From Gnetum montanum (lineage: Eukaryota; Streptophyta; Gnetopsida; Gnetales; Gnetaceae), in the NCBI GenBank assembly GCA_015680685.1, contig MNCI01009298.1, positions 40,358 to 104,357 of the forward strand: a DNA stretch of 64,000 nucleotides, read 5' to 3'. Below, in pieces: positions 11,231 to 22,361 of the stretch (its first letter is position 1; each line of letters starts with the position of its first letter). The position numbers and the translations under genes were made by a program. The notes below the pieces were generated by a model. That model saw only the letters and a list, made by a program, of their open reading frames with translations. It had not been told where the DNA came from and did not search any database.

Positions 11231-12025
11231 TGATGAGTTGTCATTTGGGATGACCGTGATATCGCATATGTGATATCACGGCTTGTCTCCTCATCTATAA
11301 ATAAGAGGTAGATAGATGACTTAGGAAATTAGGAAATTTTTAGAGTTAGTTTTGATTTTAGTTTTCATTTTCTCTCTCTCAACCCTTTTCCTCTCTGTGT
11401 ATGCCCGCAATGTGGTGATTGTAATTGTACGACATCCTTATGCGAGTGTGATGTACTTGGACATGCACATGAGCAAATATAAAGATCGATATTACTTCAT
11501 CATTGTAGCATTCACTTAGTCTAATTATTTAATTAATTACTATTTACTACTTTCCTAGTTAATATCTTCTCTCTTATGTCATGTTACAATGTGGAATGAG
11601 TACGACTTCATTACGAGCATTTAAGTTTGACTACTTGGTAACCCAGTAGCGTACGTAGGATCTATGCTTAGTAATCCCAGTGGTAGTTGTGCACGAAGTC
11701 TAAGATGTGTATAGATAATCAAGGAATAAATGCTCATCGCACTTAGGATAGTTTAGATTCTCTCACCCTTCTCTCCTAGCTTAGTTAATATTACTTTCCA
11801 TTGCCTTCAGGAGTAGCATTACATTAGAAACCCATCATACACCTCACTCTGGACTAAACCATATGTGACAAATATAATACTAGTCTAGGTGGGAAGATAG
11901 CAAACTACAATCTAAGGCTAACTGTCTAGGTGCCACAACTAGTCCGTCTACCGAGTTCAACTAGATTGCATGTGAAAATGCTCGTATTCATATGGTTGAG
12001 TGTAGGGGAACCTTGCCACTCATCA
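11231..12025 (+). repeat. 5' LTR of RE-C
   Basis: This LTR runs from TGATGAGTTGTC to CCACTCATCA. U3 holds one perfect 10-8-10 inverted repeat (11254-11281) just upstream of TATAAATA (11296-11303). The R/U5 part matches the right LTR almost base for base. Compared with the right LTR it lacks about 31 bases that contain a second palindrome. Confidence 0.95.
11254..11281. promoter_or_regulatory. U3 palindrome, 5' LTR of RE-C
   Basis: Perfect inverted repeat: left arm CCGTGATATC, spacer GCATATGT, right arm GATATCACGG. It ends 14 bases before the TATA box, where a dimeric DNA-binding protein could act. The same layout recurs in the right LTR (19090-19117) and before ORF3 (15503-15530). Confidence 0.85.
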
Positions 12026-12026
12026 T

Positions 12027-12044
12027 TGGTGCCATTTCTAGGGA
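12027..12044 (+). other. Primer-binding site of RE-C (tRNA-Asp type, decayed)
   Basis: TGGTGCCATTTCTAGGGA starts two bases after the 5' LTR. It resembles the Athila-type site TGGCGCCGTTGCCGGGGA, complementary to the 3' end of tRNA-Asp, with five differences, four of them C-to-T or G-to-A. Confidence 0.7.
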
Positions 12045-12166
12045 TGGTGCTAGTTATCTAGATTAGTTATATCATACAAGGTCATTGTATAGGAATTAAT
12101 GATATATCCTTTAGAAAGAAATAATTATAAAAAGTCACATATAAATTGACACACAACTTCACAACT

Positions 12167-14149
12167 ATGCCTCTCCTACAAGATCACGATAATGCCACAC
12201 TTAGTGAGGAAGTTCATTGGAGAACCAATGAACTATATGACGATGAAGATTGGAGTACACAACCTGAAGTGGGGGTTTCTTATAAACATCAACAAAGGCA
12301 TCGTCATTCCAATTCATAAAAGCATAACTTACTTGATGACAATGAACCCCTACTAGCCACTACAAGCTTAACACAAATATAGAAGGCTGTTTGAATCTCC
12401 TGTAGGCATTGTAAAGAGAGCCGTCTACCCAGGCTCGATTTAAAAAACTTTCCTACATTTTCAAGAGGCTATGACTTAGACCTGTATCAACATTTAAAAG
12501 CCTTCTATGTTGCCTGTACATGGAACAACATTGATAACGACTAGCAAAAACTTAAGCTCTTTCCTATGACACTCGTTGGCCAAGAAAAAGTATGGTATAG
12601 ATCATTAAAACAAAATTTAATACAACGTTGATCAACAATGATAGAGTTATTTAATGAAAGATATCAAACCTATGCAAGAGTGTTAGCCTTGAGGAAACAA
12701 ATCCAAGAGTGGAAACAAGCACAACATGAACCCTTGGACATGGCCTTAGAAAGATATTATGCACTATTAAACAATTGTCTAGGCCATGGGTTTTTCGAGG
12801 AAAGTCTAATGTACCATATCATTGATGGGCTTCATGATGCAACAAGAGAGACCTTAGGAATTTATGCCCAAGGTCAACTATATGAACTATGAACCCATCA
12901 AGTCCAGGAGCTTATTAAGTGGGTAGCAAAAGAAGAAGGAGAATTGGCTAGATTGGAGAGTGTTAAAAAACATCAATGGGACAAAAATCTTAACTTAACA
13001 AAGGTCCATGATCATAAAAGGGAGAAATCAACCTACCACAAGGAGAAAGAATCATCTTTGCCAATACAACAATCACTAGAAGAAGTTAGGGCAAAGATTA
13101 ATAAGATGTTGGAATGGATATATAAAAAGTGTGGAGAATTTATCAATATTATTGGAGATAGAGTTTTGACAACCCAAGAAGTAGGAAAAAACACTAGACA
13201 ATTGGAAAGAAGGGATAAGGAAAATAAGAGCTCAACTGCCAATCATACGTATGAATGCAACATATGCCTGTATGATCACCCCAAGGGCCAATGCCCAATA
13301 TTGTTACATTTACATGAGCATTGGGGAAAGACGCTACATCTAGAGTTCATACAGAGATACTATGTTTGATCACAGTGGCAACAATCCCAGTCGTGGGGGA
13401 GACCACGCCTAAACTGGAGACACCCTTCGTATCATCCAAATCCAAATGCTTATATGGTCCAATACCCTATTTCTCTAATTGGGCCAACCTACTCTATCTC
13501 ACTACATTACCATTATCTTCAATACTACCAGCCCATTTCTTCAACACAACCACCACCTTGTGCACCTTATACTCCTCCTAAATTTCAACATTCTCATCAT
13601 TTCCATCCATCTACATTGCCACCAATTGTTCCTAAGGTGTCTGCACCATAGCAACAACCCATGAACGCTACTTGTGTTATTGTTTCCAACAGCAATGAGA
13701 GACCTCCTCAACATCCAAAGCATCCCTTCTTTAGAAATGACCCTAAGAAGGGATAACACAATTCCAAGGACACTGCATCCTCCGAATTAGCACAAGTCCA
13801 ACACTATGGTGCACCCTCATCTTCAAACCCAACACCTCATGTAACTTCACCAGGGTCATCAACTCACACTCCAACAACAATATGGCCCAATGAACACAGT
13901 CATGGAAGGCATCATCCCAATCCTTGCATACCATCTAACAGTCCTAAATATCATAGTGGATCAACTCGTTATCTGAGAACTACATCGTATAAATTGCCCC
14001 ACTATGCTTACTATAATCAAGTGTGTGAACCCCAATGGGGTAAGTATGACCGGGCCCCAATATTTTCAACATGCAAGGATCCTGATCTTCCATTTATTAA
14101 TCCTTGTTGACCTTAACCATTTAGTTATGGGGGATATCCCCCATTCTAA
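12167..14149 (+). pseudogene. RE-C gag, single frame with nonsense codons
   Basis: One frame runs about 660 codons from an ATG (MPLLQDHDNATLSEEV) to TAA at 14149 without any frameshift. It is interrupted by 11 nonsense codons (3 TAG, 3 TAA, 5 TGA). The capsid-like part includes FPTFSRGYDLDLYQHLKAFY (about 12450) and LALRKQIQEWKQAQHEPLDM...YYALLNNC...LMYHIIDGL (12670-12840), the retrotransposon-gag pattern. A zinc knuckle at about 13254 reads CNICLYDHPKGQC (CX2CX3HX4C), as in Athila/Tat gag. The C-terminal third is Pro/Ser/His-rich. Gag would package element RNA; this copy is dead. Confidence 0.85.
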
Positions 14150-15495
14150 TAAAAAGTAGGATTAATAACCACTTTTTATTTTTCTTTAATTTTTCAATTT
14201 TTGTTTTCCAGTTTTTCATTTTTCAACTTTCTCGTTTTTTTGTCTTTTTACATTTTTATAAGTAATCTCATCTATGAATAAAACACTCATGTGGATTTTT
14301 GGTTGAGGTGTGTTCTATGTTATTAAGTTTTGAGTGAGAAATTATTTGGACAGTGAGCCCATTTACAACCACTCATCCACTCTACAAATAAGTGGATTTG
14401 TTTGTGGGTATAGTGATATTCTTGACATTCTTAAAAATTAAAATTAATTTTGTGTTCATTGTAGCCAAAATGAAGAAGGATGGGTCAATAGGGAATGATT
14501 AGGATGTGACATCAAGGGGACTTGTGGATTCTCTTTGGTAACATCTACGAGAGTTATCATGTAATGTGGTTTTACTAAGATCCTTGTAGATCTAACGAAA
14601 AATGGGAGTAAGAGTAATCAAAAGGGCACTTAAAAATCCAATGCTATTCTAGGGGGTCCCACTAGAAAGACATGCACCCATGCCTGAAGGTTGGTGGCTT
14701 CTCTAGATTCAGTATTCAAAAAAAGAAAGAGAAGAAAAAAAGAGAAAAAAGAAGAAGAAAATGAAGTGCCACAAAACAAAAATCACTCCTCCCTTGAATA
14801 AAATGCCAAGTGATCGTACGCCTTGTTGTTATGGTACTCTCATAGTTGCTCATCATGGGATGAAACAATGTGATGTCACTAATTAGAGGAATGGACTTGG
14901 TACTAATCTTGGAACGACGGGTTAATGACACATTAATCATGCTTTTCACATAGGATTCACTATGCCCTGGGTCAGTTACCTCATGTCCCAATCTCTACAA
15001 TCTCTTTCTATAGTTTGCCTTATCTCACTATTCGTGTAATTGTAGCTTGTGTCATGTGTAACATATAATTCTTACCTCATTCTGGTGATAATTACATGTG
15101 TGTGTTTTGTAGAATCAGTGTGGATTACATCTAACCCTTCTAGTGCCCACGGATACTTTAAGTGTGGTTACACAAGGGCATTATAGGTTGGAACCCACTT
15201 TGGGGAGGATCCACTTATGTAATCTTTTGAAATCTTCACTTATGACATAGCTCACACACACCATTTCTTAACCTCAGTATGTCCCTCCAAATCAACGTTC
15301 CTATGTACCATCACATAGCCTTTTTCTCTACCACCCAAGGTCTCCATTGATAAAAATCCATAGATTATTATTCATGCCTTTAAAATCATCTAATTACCTT
15401 AGAACCCTTCAACATGTGTCACATGTCCTAATCTCAATTTTTGATTTCAAGAAAAAACCTTCCAAATTTGGTATTTTCCCTCGAGCCTATAACAT
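14150..15495 (+). other. RE-C non-coding spacer between gag and ORF3 promoter
   Basis: These 1.35 kb have no coding frame that I recognise. The position matches the spacer between integrase and ORF3 promoter in RE-B and RE-D, and some text is shared in kind (paired cell-like phrases such as ACCCACTTTGGGGAGG against the ACCCACTTGCATATC region of RE-B). A pyrimidine run at 14164-14250 and a purine run at 14718-14765 are present. The pol region has been lost cleanly between gag and this spacer. Confidence 0.6.
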
Positions 15496-15500
15496 CAATA

Positions 15501-15594
15501 GGTCATGATATCGCATACACGATATCACGGCTGACACGATATCACATACGTGATGTATCATACATAATATCGTGTCCCTCTAACCCTATAAATA
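15501..15594 (+). promoter_or_regulatory. Internal promoter block of RE-C in front of ORF3
   Basis: The block has a 10-8-10 inverted repeat (TCATGATATC, spacer GCATACAC, GATATCACGG; 15503-15530) with the same dimensions as the LTR palindrome. A second, wider inverted pair (ACACGATAT 15534-15542, ATATCGTGT 15567-15575) follows, then TATAAATA at 15587-15594. It lies about 480 bases before the ORF3 ATG. It looks like a second copy of the U3 core promoter placed inside the element. Activity is inferred, not shown. Confidence 0.7.
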
Positions 15595-15846
15595 GGAGAC
15601 CCTCCCACAACACTTAGCATCATTTCTTGCCATTTACACAGGAGAGTTTTTCAAATTTTTCTCTACAACTTGTGAGTGTGACACCTTTGCTTTTCAACCT
15701 CTATCTCGCTCGTTGGTACTCAGATTTTAATTCCATCTGAACCTCCTTGAACCTGGAGTGTTCAGCTTAGTCATGGGGGAGGGACACCTACCGAATAGTG
15801 CCTAAATTTTTTGGAATTTATCATTGCCCAAAGGACATTATTAAGG

Positions 15847-16073
15847 GTAATTAATTGTAAATTAAGAATAAAATGTGCCAAAAGATCATTTAATCCCTTT
15901 AGGTACATCGAGAAACTAAAAATTGGAAACCAGCTAAGTCATAGGACTCATTATTACAATATTTTGGGCAATATCACACAGAGATAAAGTAAATTAATTA
16001 ATTAAGGCAAGCAGTAAGGTATAACTTAACTTCAAAAATAACCTTACTAATGCTTGGCCCTGTGTGATTGCAG
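15847..16073 (+). other. Putative 5'-leader intron of RE-C ORF3
   Basis: The donor-like AAGG/GTAATT at 15847 aligns with the GTAAGT donor of RE-A. The acceptor GTGTGATTGCAG ends at 16073, directly before ATG. It is 227 bases and AT-rich. In RE-B and RE-D the same two sites have decayed (for example ACTACAAATGG instead of GCAG/ATGG). Inferred from sequence only. Confidence 0.5.
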
Positions 16074-18867
16074 ATGGCCCCAAAACGTGGACAACAGGAA
16101 GGTCCTACTCAAGGTGGAAGCAAACAACCTAGGAGAGGTGGAAGACAAGATCCTACCAAACAACATGTAGAATAGGAGGAAAAATCATTCAACATTCATC
16201 AAGAGGATCCTCCTACCGTATAGTTTGGGTAGGCAGAAAGAGGAGCTGCTGCAACGCCTGAATAAGGACAACACCTCACGTTGCCCCAAGATTGTGTTCA
16301 GGCCATCCATGAAAAAGTCCACATTTGCTACGGTGATTTTGGAATTGAGCTTTGAATATTTTTTAGAGTTCACTTTTGAGGTTGTTAGGGATCATCTCAA
16401 AGGATCTTCCTTTTGGCCTACCCTCTCTAAAAGCAGTTCATGGTACCTAGGAGAGATGTACCAATTTTTGCACAATAGGGAGCAAGGCACCACTGTCAAT
16501 ATTTATGGTGTGATAGTTGATTTCTCTAGGTAGGCCATTTTGGAAGTGTTAAAACTTTTAAATACAGAGTTCAAAGTTGCTTAGTTATCCACCTGTTCAA
16601 ACCCCATGGTGCAATAGGATTGGTTGAAAAGGGCTTATGGCAAAGATAAAACATTTGGTGAGTTGCCGATGGAAGAGAGGATTTACTTTAAAATTGGAAC
16701 ATATCACCTCTTCCCCAAAAAGGGCCTAAAAAGAATATCAATGTATGCAATAAGAGGATGTGAAGTGTTGATGGGAAAGGTTAATGCTAACCTACCCCAT
16801 CTATATTTAATGGAGATCCTAAGGCGGTTCGAGGAACGGAAGACAGGGAAGCTTGCTTTATCTTTGCCTTGTCTTATTAGAAAGCTATGCCAATGTGTTG
16901 GTATCTAGTGGTACACCAATGATGTCCTTCGAAAATCTCATATTGCTTCATAAAATGAATTGTTAAAGTCACTAGCTCTAAGGAAAATCACTGGCGAGAT
17001 GTTGGGACCAAAAGAAGAAGAAGAAGAATAGACGACTGGACCAACTACAACTCAACTTGCAGGACCCAGCCAACATCCAAGCATAGGACCCAACCAACAA
17101 CAAGAAGTAGGGCCCAACATAGGCTAGGATCATCCACCACCATCGCAAGACTACATACCATCGATGAGCCATCTCAGGGCCATCGTTGAGATGGTCAGTT
17201 GGGGAAGTCATGATGATGCAAACCTCTTCCATGTTATTGATGATGCCATTCAGCCTACTATTTCTTTGGATCACACAAGGGGTGAAGTGTCTATTCACAT
17301 AGGAGGAGGGGAAAGTAGATGGTCACAAAAGATCTTAGGAAATTTGACATCTTTTTAGGTGTAATTAGAGATTGGTGAAGGGGCCACTGTGATGGTCATG
17401 CAACACAAGGATGCCACTGGAGTTGTAGAAGTGATTGCAGACCACATCAAAGAATAATTCAACATACCTGTTGTGCCATCGGTAGATCTCATAGGAGCAC
17501 GGGATGCTCAAAATTTGGCCAGAACCTCAATGACTCCTATGGAACATGGGGATGCACTTGATTGATTGCTCCAAACAAGGCAAGTAATGACATCCCTGTT
17601 TGACATCCCTCAGGATGTTAAGGTAATTCAGTCAGACCTCATTTCCACAAAGGGGAAGCTAGTCTTAATAGAATTGAGGGTTGAACATGTTGAAGCAGAA
17701 GTGTAGAAATTACAAGAGTAGATCGTGGCCCTACAAGCAACACAACGTGACCCCTTGCAATTTGTTCCCGCAATCTAGCTAGATAATTTCAGAACTGAGA
17801 AACTAACCAAGCTAATAGAGGAGGATAAAAAGGTGGCTGATGAAAAAGAGAAGGTTGTTTGGGATGCCTCCATAGCACAGATGCAAACTCATGCGCATCT
17901 TAATGCACTCAACACTTTACAGGAAGAAAATAAATAGCTTGCTGCCGACAACCTTTAGTTGACCACTGTGGAAAAGCAAAAGAATGTTCTCGAGTAACAC
18001 TTTCATCAGTTGCGAGAATAATTCATCCGAGTCAACCAAGACATAAGTTGTTTAGCCAGGGAGAATCGAACCCTCTCAATGGTGGAGGTACGTGCAATTT
18101 TTCAAAAGATAGTCATTGAAATAAATGCATGGCAAAATGAGGCTAAATGACATGAGAAGTTAAAGGAGCACTTCCGAGATCAAATGGGGATGTACAAATA
18201 GATCCTTGAGAAGGAGATACATATGGCCAAGGCCCATATCAATGCTATCAGTGCTCAACACACTGACTAGCGGGCCATATTGGACACATATGCCTTTGCC
18301 CACCAAGTGGAAGTTAAGAGCCAAGACTTGTAGATTCAGGATTTGATAGAATACATGGAGTTGGTAAATTTGAGGTATCCCAACCTTGCCATGTTAATAG
18401 TAAGGCACCCGAGGACATAGCTTAAGCAATAGGTAGCAACGACCCACATCAAATATGAAGCAGAATTTGTAGAACACAAGAAGCTTTTGGAAAAACTAGA
18501 ACTTGCAAATTCTGAACTTGAGGTGGCAAAGGGAAGCTACCAAGGCCAAAAGGGTGTTGCAGCAGATTTGGCTCAACAGCTAGCAAATTTTCAAGAATAC
18601 AAGGATACAGCCAGAGCCTATGAGGAGGAATGACGGGCGTTCATGACTTGGTATGTCAAAGCCAATCAAATGTTTCCGCAACTACCCTATCTGTGGAAAG
18701 TGCCAATCCCGTCAAACATTGGAACATTAGCATGGATGACACAAGACCCTCAGACCAAAGAGGAGAAGTTCCAGGCCATACTTCAATGCCATCAAGCCTC
18801 AAAACCTAGAGCACAAGATAAAGGGAAAGCACCAATGGAGGAGCCACCGCCACTTGGAACTACATGA
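16074..18867 (+). pseudogene. RE-C ORF3: transposon-protein-like domain plus long coiled coil
   Basis: The start MAPKRGQQEGPTQGG follows the intron acceptor, and the basic N-terminus resembles a nuclear or nucleic-acid-binding tail. One frame change lies between 16225 and 16355. From 16624 to TGA 18865-18867 one frame is kept despite 22 internal stops (14 TAG, 5 TAA, 3 TGA). Domain 1 (about 16380-16910) reads SSWYLGEMYQFL, MEERIYFKIGTYHLFPKKGLKR and LALSLPCLIRKLCQCVGI. This order resembles the domain annotated as 'putative plant transposon protein' in Athila-type ORFs (from memory). Then comes a coiled-coil region rich in E/K/Q/L (17600-18640), and a conserved tail with LWKVPIPSNIGTLAWMTQDPQTK (shortened here to its core: LWKVPIPSNIG, TKEEKF). 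Function unknown. Confidence 0.75.
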
Positions 18868-18999
18868 GTTCCACCCATTTTTGTAGATGTAGAACATTCT
18901 TTGTGTTGTATCTTCAATTTGTTTTCATTTCACGCTATGGCATAATCCCATTTTTCTCATCTAATAATCCCATACCTATCCATTGTGTAATCACTATAA

Positions 19000-19033
19000 C
19001 TTGAGGACGAGTTTTCATTCAGTCGTGGGGGTA
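19000..19033 (+). other. Conserved pre-LTR segment with polypurine-like tract
   Basis: TTGAGGACGAG, then a T-rich stretch, then CGTGGGGGTA, immediately precedes the right LTR. The same text occurs before the LTRs of RE-A (1450-1482) and RE-E (49149-49181), and reversed after those of RE-B, RE-D and RE-F. It is where plus-strand priming would occur. Confidence 0.7.
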
Positions 19034-19860
19034 TGATGAGTCATCATTTGGGGCAACCACAATATCGCTTACGCGATATTGCAGCCCAACCGTGATATCG
19101 CATATGTGATATCATGACCTGTCTCCTCATCTATAAATAAGAGGTAGACAGATGAGTTAGGAAATTAGCAAATTTTTAGAGTTAGTTTTGATTTTAGTTT
19201 TCATTTTCTTTGTCTCAATCCTTTTCCTCTCCATGTATGCCTGCAATGTGGTGATTGTAATTGTATGACAACCTTATTCGAGTGTGACATACTTGGACAT
19301 GCACATGACTAGAAATAAAGATTGAGATTACTTCATCATTGTAGCATTCACTTAGTTTAATTATTTAATTAATTTCTATTTACTACTTTTCTAGTTAATA
19401 TCTTCTCACCCTTATCTCATGTTAAAACACAGAATGAGTACGACTTGATTACGAGCATTTAAGTGTGACTACTTGGTAACCCAGTAGTGTACCTAGGATT
19501 TGCGCTTGGTAATCCTAGTGGTAGTCATGCATGAAGTCCAAGATGTGTACAGATAATCGAGGAATAGATGCTCATTGCACTTAGGATAGTTTAGATTCTC
19601 TCACCCTTCTCTCCTAGCTTAGTTAATATTACTTTCCATTGCCTTCAGGAGTAGCATTACATTAGAAACCCATCATACACCTCACTCTGGACTAAACCAT
19701 ACGTGACAAAGCTAATACTAGTCCAACTGGGAAGACAGTGAACTGCGACCTAAGGCTAACTGTCTAGATGCGACAACTAGTTCGTCTGCGGAGTTCGACC
19801 AGATTGTGTGTAATGCTCATATTTGTATGGTTGAGTGTAGGGGTACCTCACCACTCATCA
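19034..19860 (+). repeat. 3' LTR of RE-C
   Basis: This 827-bp LTR runs from TGATGAGTCATC to CCACTCATCA. U3 has two palindromes: CAATATCGC/GCGATATTG with a 4-base loop (19060-19081), and the 10-8-10 unit (19090-19117) whose right arm has two CpG-type changes. TATAAATA is at 19132-19139. It is otherwise nearly identical to the left LTR. Confidence 0.95.
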
Positions 19861-19865
19861 ATCAT
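19861..19865. repeat. Target-site duplication of RE-C, right copy (ATCAT)
   Basis: Exact copy of 11226-11230. RE-B ORF3 sequence resumes immediately after it. Confidence 0.9.
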
Positions 19866-22361
19866 TAATTAGTGAATCATGCCTTGAGAACTTTGAGTTT
19901 GACATTTGCCACCACAATCTTTTGCTTGATGTCTTTGTGATGCTTGAACTTGACCTTGTACAATAAGAATGAGCTAGCCACTTGTTTCTATGGTTTTGAC
20001 TACAATTATCTAGTAGTTAACATGGACAAATTCACATAACAAAGATTGGAAAGCTTCATATATTCTATCATCTCCTCAATTTACAACTCCTTTGTGTGAA
20101 TTTTCACCTTGTTATAAGCATTTATCCCATCAATGATGGGTTGCCATAATTCTTTCCCTTGCTAAAGTTGTTGAAGAGCTTCATTAACTTTTACCTTCAC
20201 CAACTAGATGTGTTTTTCATTTACTTCCTTTTGTAGACCAACATGCTCTCTATAATGATATTTGAATTTCTCAAATTTTAGAGCTTCTGATTTTCAAGTG
20301 ACTACCTTGATTGCAATTTTCTAGTGAAGGGTGCAAACCTCCTCTATGGAGAGATTTTTATTTTCTACTACTAATCTCCTCAGTTTTGTGTTTTCTCTAG
20401 ATAGTTTCTCCTATTGTTGATGGATGAAATCAGTTAATTATTGCCTATGCTTATCAACATTTGATAAGCAATGGTTCTTTGTAGTCAATTGTACATTCTC
20501 CTAGTAGGTCTAATCCAAGGCCTTCTGAATCTTATGCTATGTGACCTTTACCAAGGATCGGTAGAACATCGTCATCTTTATTGTACACTCAACCCCTTTT
20601 AGCTTAGCATGAAGCTATTCCATAGCTTCATCTCTTGTTAATGCTGGGTTGAGAAATGCAAGGTTAGTAATCTAGGCTCTTAATTCAGCAACTTCAATAG
20701 TCAAGCATTCATTTAGCTCCCTGGCTATTTTGAGTTGTCCTTCCAATATGGTGTTCTTGCCCCTTGCCTCAAGCACCTCTAACTAGGTTACAATAATATT
20801 ATCCAAAAGGTCAAAGACATCTAGAAGTAGTTGCTTAGTTCTCACCAATCAATCTAGCAATTTTTCATGCTATGTTGCTTTTATTCTACCACTTGTGATT
20901 CCTATGAACATCTTGACATCTTTGAGTGTAGTGATGTTCGGTGTAGATACTGTAGGTGTGTTGAGCATTTTAGCAATCTGGTCAATAACCACCTCGACTG
21001 TAGTCTCCTTCCCTTGGTGTTGCATCACCAACACTGTTGTTCCCTCACCCTTCTCCAAGCACACTGAGAAGGTCACAATGTTCATAGAGATTTTTAGGAG
21101 TGACTGTTGTTCTATGAGAGATACTATGAACTCTATGGTGCTCAGATTCGACCTTATAGGAAATTATGTTCATTGGGTTGAAAAAATGGATCCACCTCCA
21201 TCCATCATGTTGATTTTTTGGGCCATCTCATTTAGGTGGCTCATTACTACTATATACATGGATGAGTTCCCACCAGTTGTGCCTACTTGTTGCTCTTGTT
21301 CACTCAAAATCCATTCTTTGTATCCACACAACCATTGGGTAATTATAGTAATGTCTGGCATAGTTGTTTGAGTGGTGGGTGGATATGGTGCTCACTACTA
21401 TTCTTGGATAGTCATTGTAGGCATCTTATCTTTTATTATTTTTGCTTAATTAGCAGCTGGAACATGCCTAACGATGTCATTGGTGCAATGAACTATTCCT
21501 CCTCTTCAAAATAAATTTTTAATGAGGCATGGAAAGGAGAGTGACTTCCTTTTGCATTCATTTTCTTTAAATCACTTCTCTATCTCTAGATAGATTAGTT
21601 GTAGAAGGTTGATGGCGAATCTCCCATTTAGAGCTACACATGCTTGGGCAAAGAAGGTGGTGATTTTTCTTGGCCTCACCAAGGGATTGAGATGAAAGGC
21701 CACAATCTTGTAGTGGATCCTCTCTGCCAATATGAGCATGCCAAACTCCTTGTGGTTGACACCATAGCATAGTTGAATCCATTCTTTCTTGATATTGGGA
21801 TTTGCATGCATTGGGATCTCAGCAAGATTTGCCCTTATTTTCAAAAACCCAAGCACTTGCACAATGGCCTACACTAAAAAGGACACTGAGATGTCCTTGA
21901 TTTTGACCGTTGAGATAACCTTCTTATTGTTCTAGAATGAAAATGTTTCTCCCATATATCACTCCCTAGTGGAAGTGATGATTAGCCACATGGGAGAGGC
22001 CTTTTGTTGGTCTTGCCCTTCTTTTGGTGCTTGCCTTAGGAAAAGGGTCAAAGTTTAACTCCTACAGCACTATTTTTTGGGCCTCTCGTGATTTGATTTG
22101 ATTCAAGCAAGATTCTATTAAGGTCACCTCCAGATTCACTTATTGTGCTGGTGCATCATCTTGATGGAAGTGTTATGTTGTAGTTGCTAGTTGTGGAATC
22201 TATTTGATAGATTCCACCTCTACCTCTTTTGTAAGAGGACTTTTGGTATAGCTTGCAAGTGGTTCTTCTTAGGCTTTTTCTTGGTCCCTTCCCATTCTAG
22301 ACCATTTCTCCCTTGGTTTAGATGGTCCTGCTTCCTGTGTGTGCTTTCCTTTTGGTGCCAT
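19866..22361 (-). pseudogene. RE-B ORF3, main piece
   Basis: The minus-strand ATG at 22361 starts MAPKGKHTQEAGPSKPREKW, matching RE-D and RE-C. The first domain continues as EWYMGETFSF...STVKIKD and, at 21572-21862, EWIQLCYGVNHKEFG, ERIHYKIVAFHLNPLVRPRK and FAINLLQLIYLEIEK. These align with RE-C DWLKRAYGKDKTFGE and ERIYFKIGTYHLFPKKGLKR. The coiled-coil part follows in broken frames, and the C-terminus lies beyond RE-C at 10860-11225. Frameshifts and stops are frequent. Joined, the ORF is about 2.85 kb, similar to RE-C. Confidence 0.75.

Larger units (their letters stand above)
11231..19860 (+). mobile_element. RE-C: complete non-autonomous LTR retrotransposon (gag + ORF3, no pol)
   Basis: This 8,630-bp plus-strand element is flanked by ATCAT duplications and bounded by LTRs of 795 and 827 bp. 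The internal order is PBS, gag, a non-coding spacer of about 1.3 kb, an internal promoter block, a leader intron, ORF3 and the pre-LTR tract. No protease, RT, RNase H or integrase can be found between gag and ORF3. RE-B and RE-D have about 3.5 kb of pol there. RE-C would need pol proteins from a relative. It inserted into RE-B ORF3 in opposite orientation and is therefore younger than RE-B. Gag has no frameshift over about 2 kb, which agrees with relative youth. Confidence 0.9.

Noticed and set aside
20895-21371. 158-codon plus-strand ORF, the longest in the window
   Set aside because: Antisense to RE-B ORF3; the minus strand carries the conserved domain text, and similar antisense openness is common opposite this ORF.
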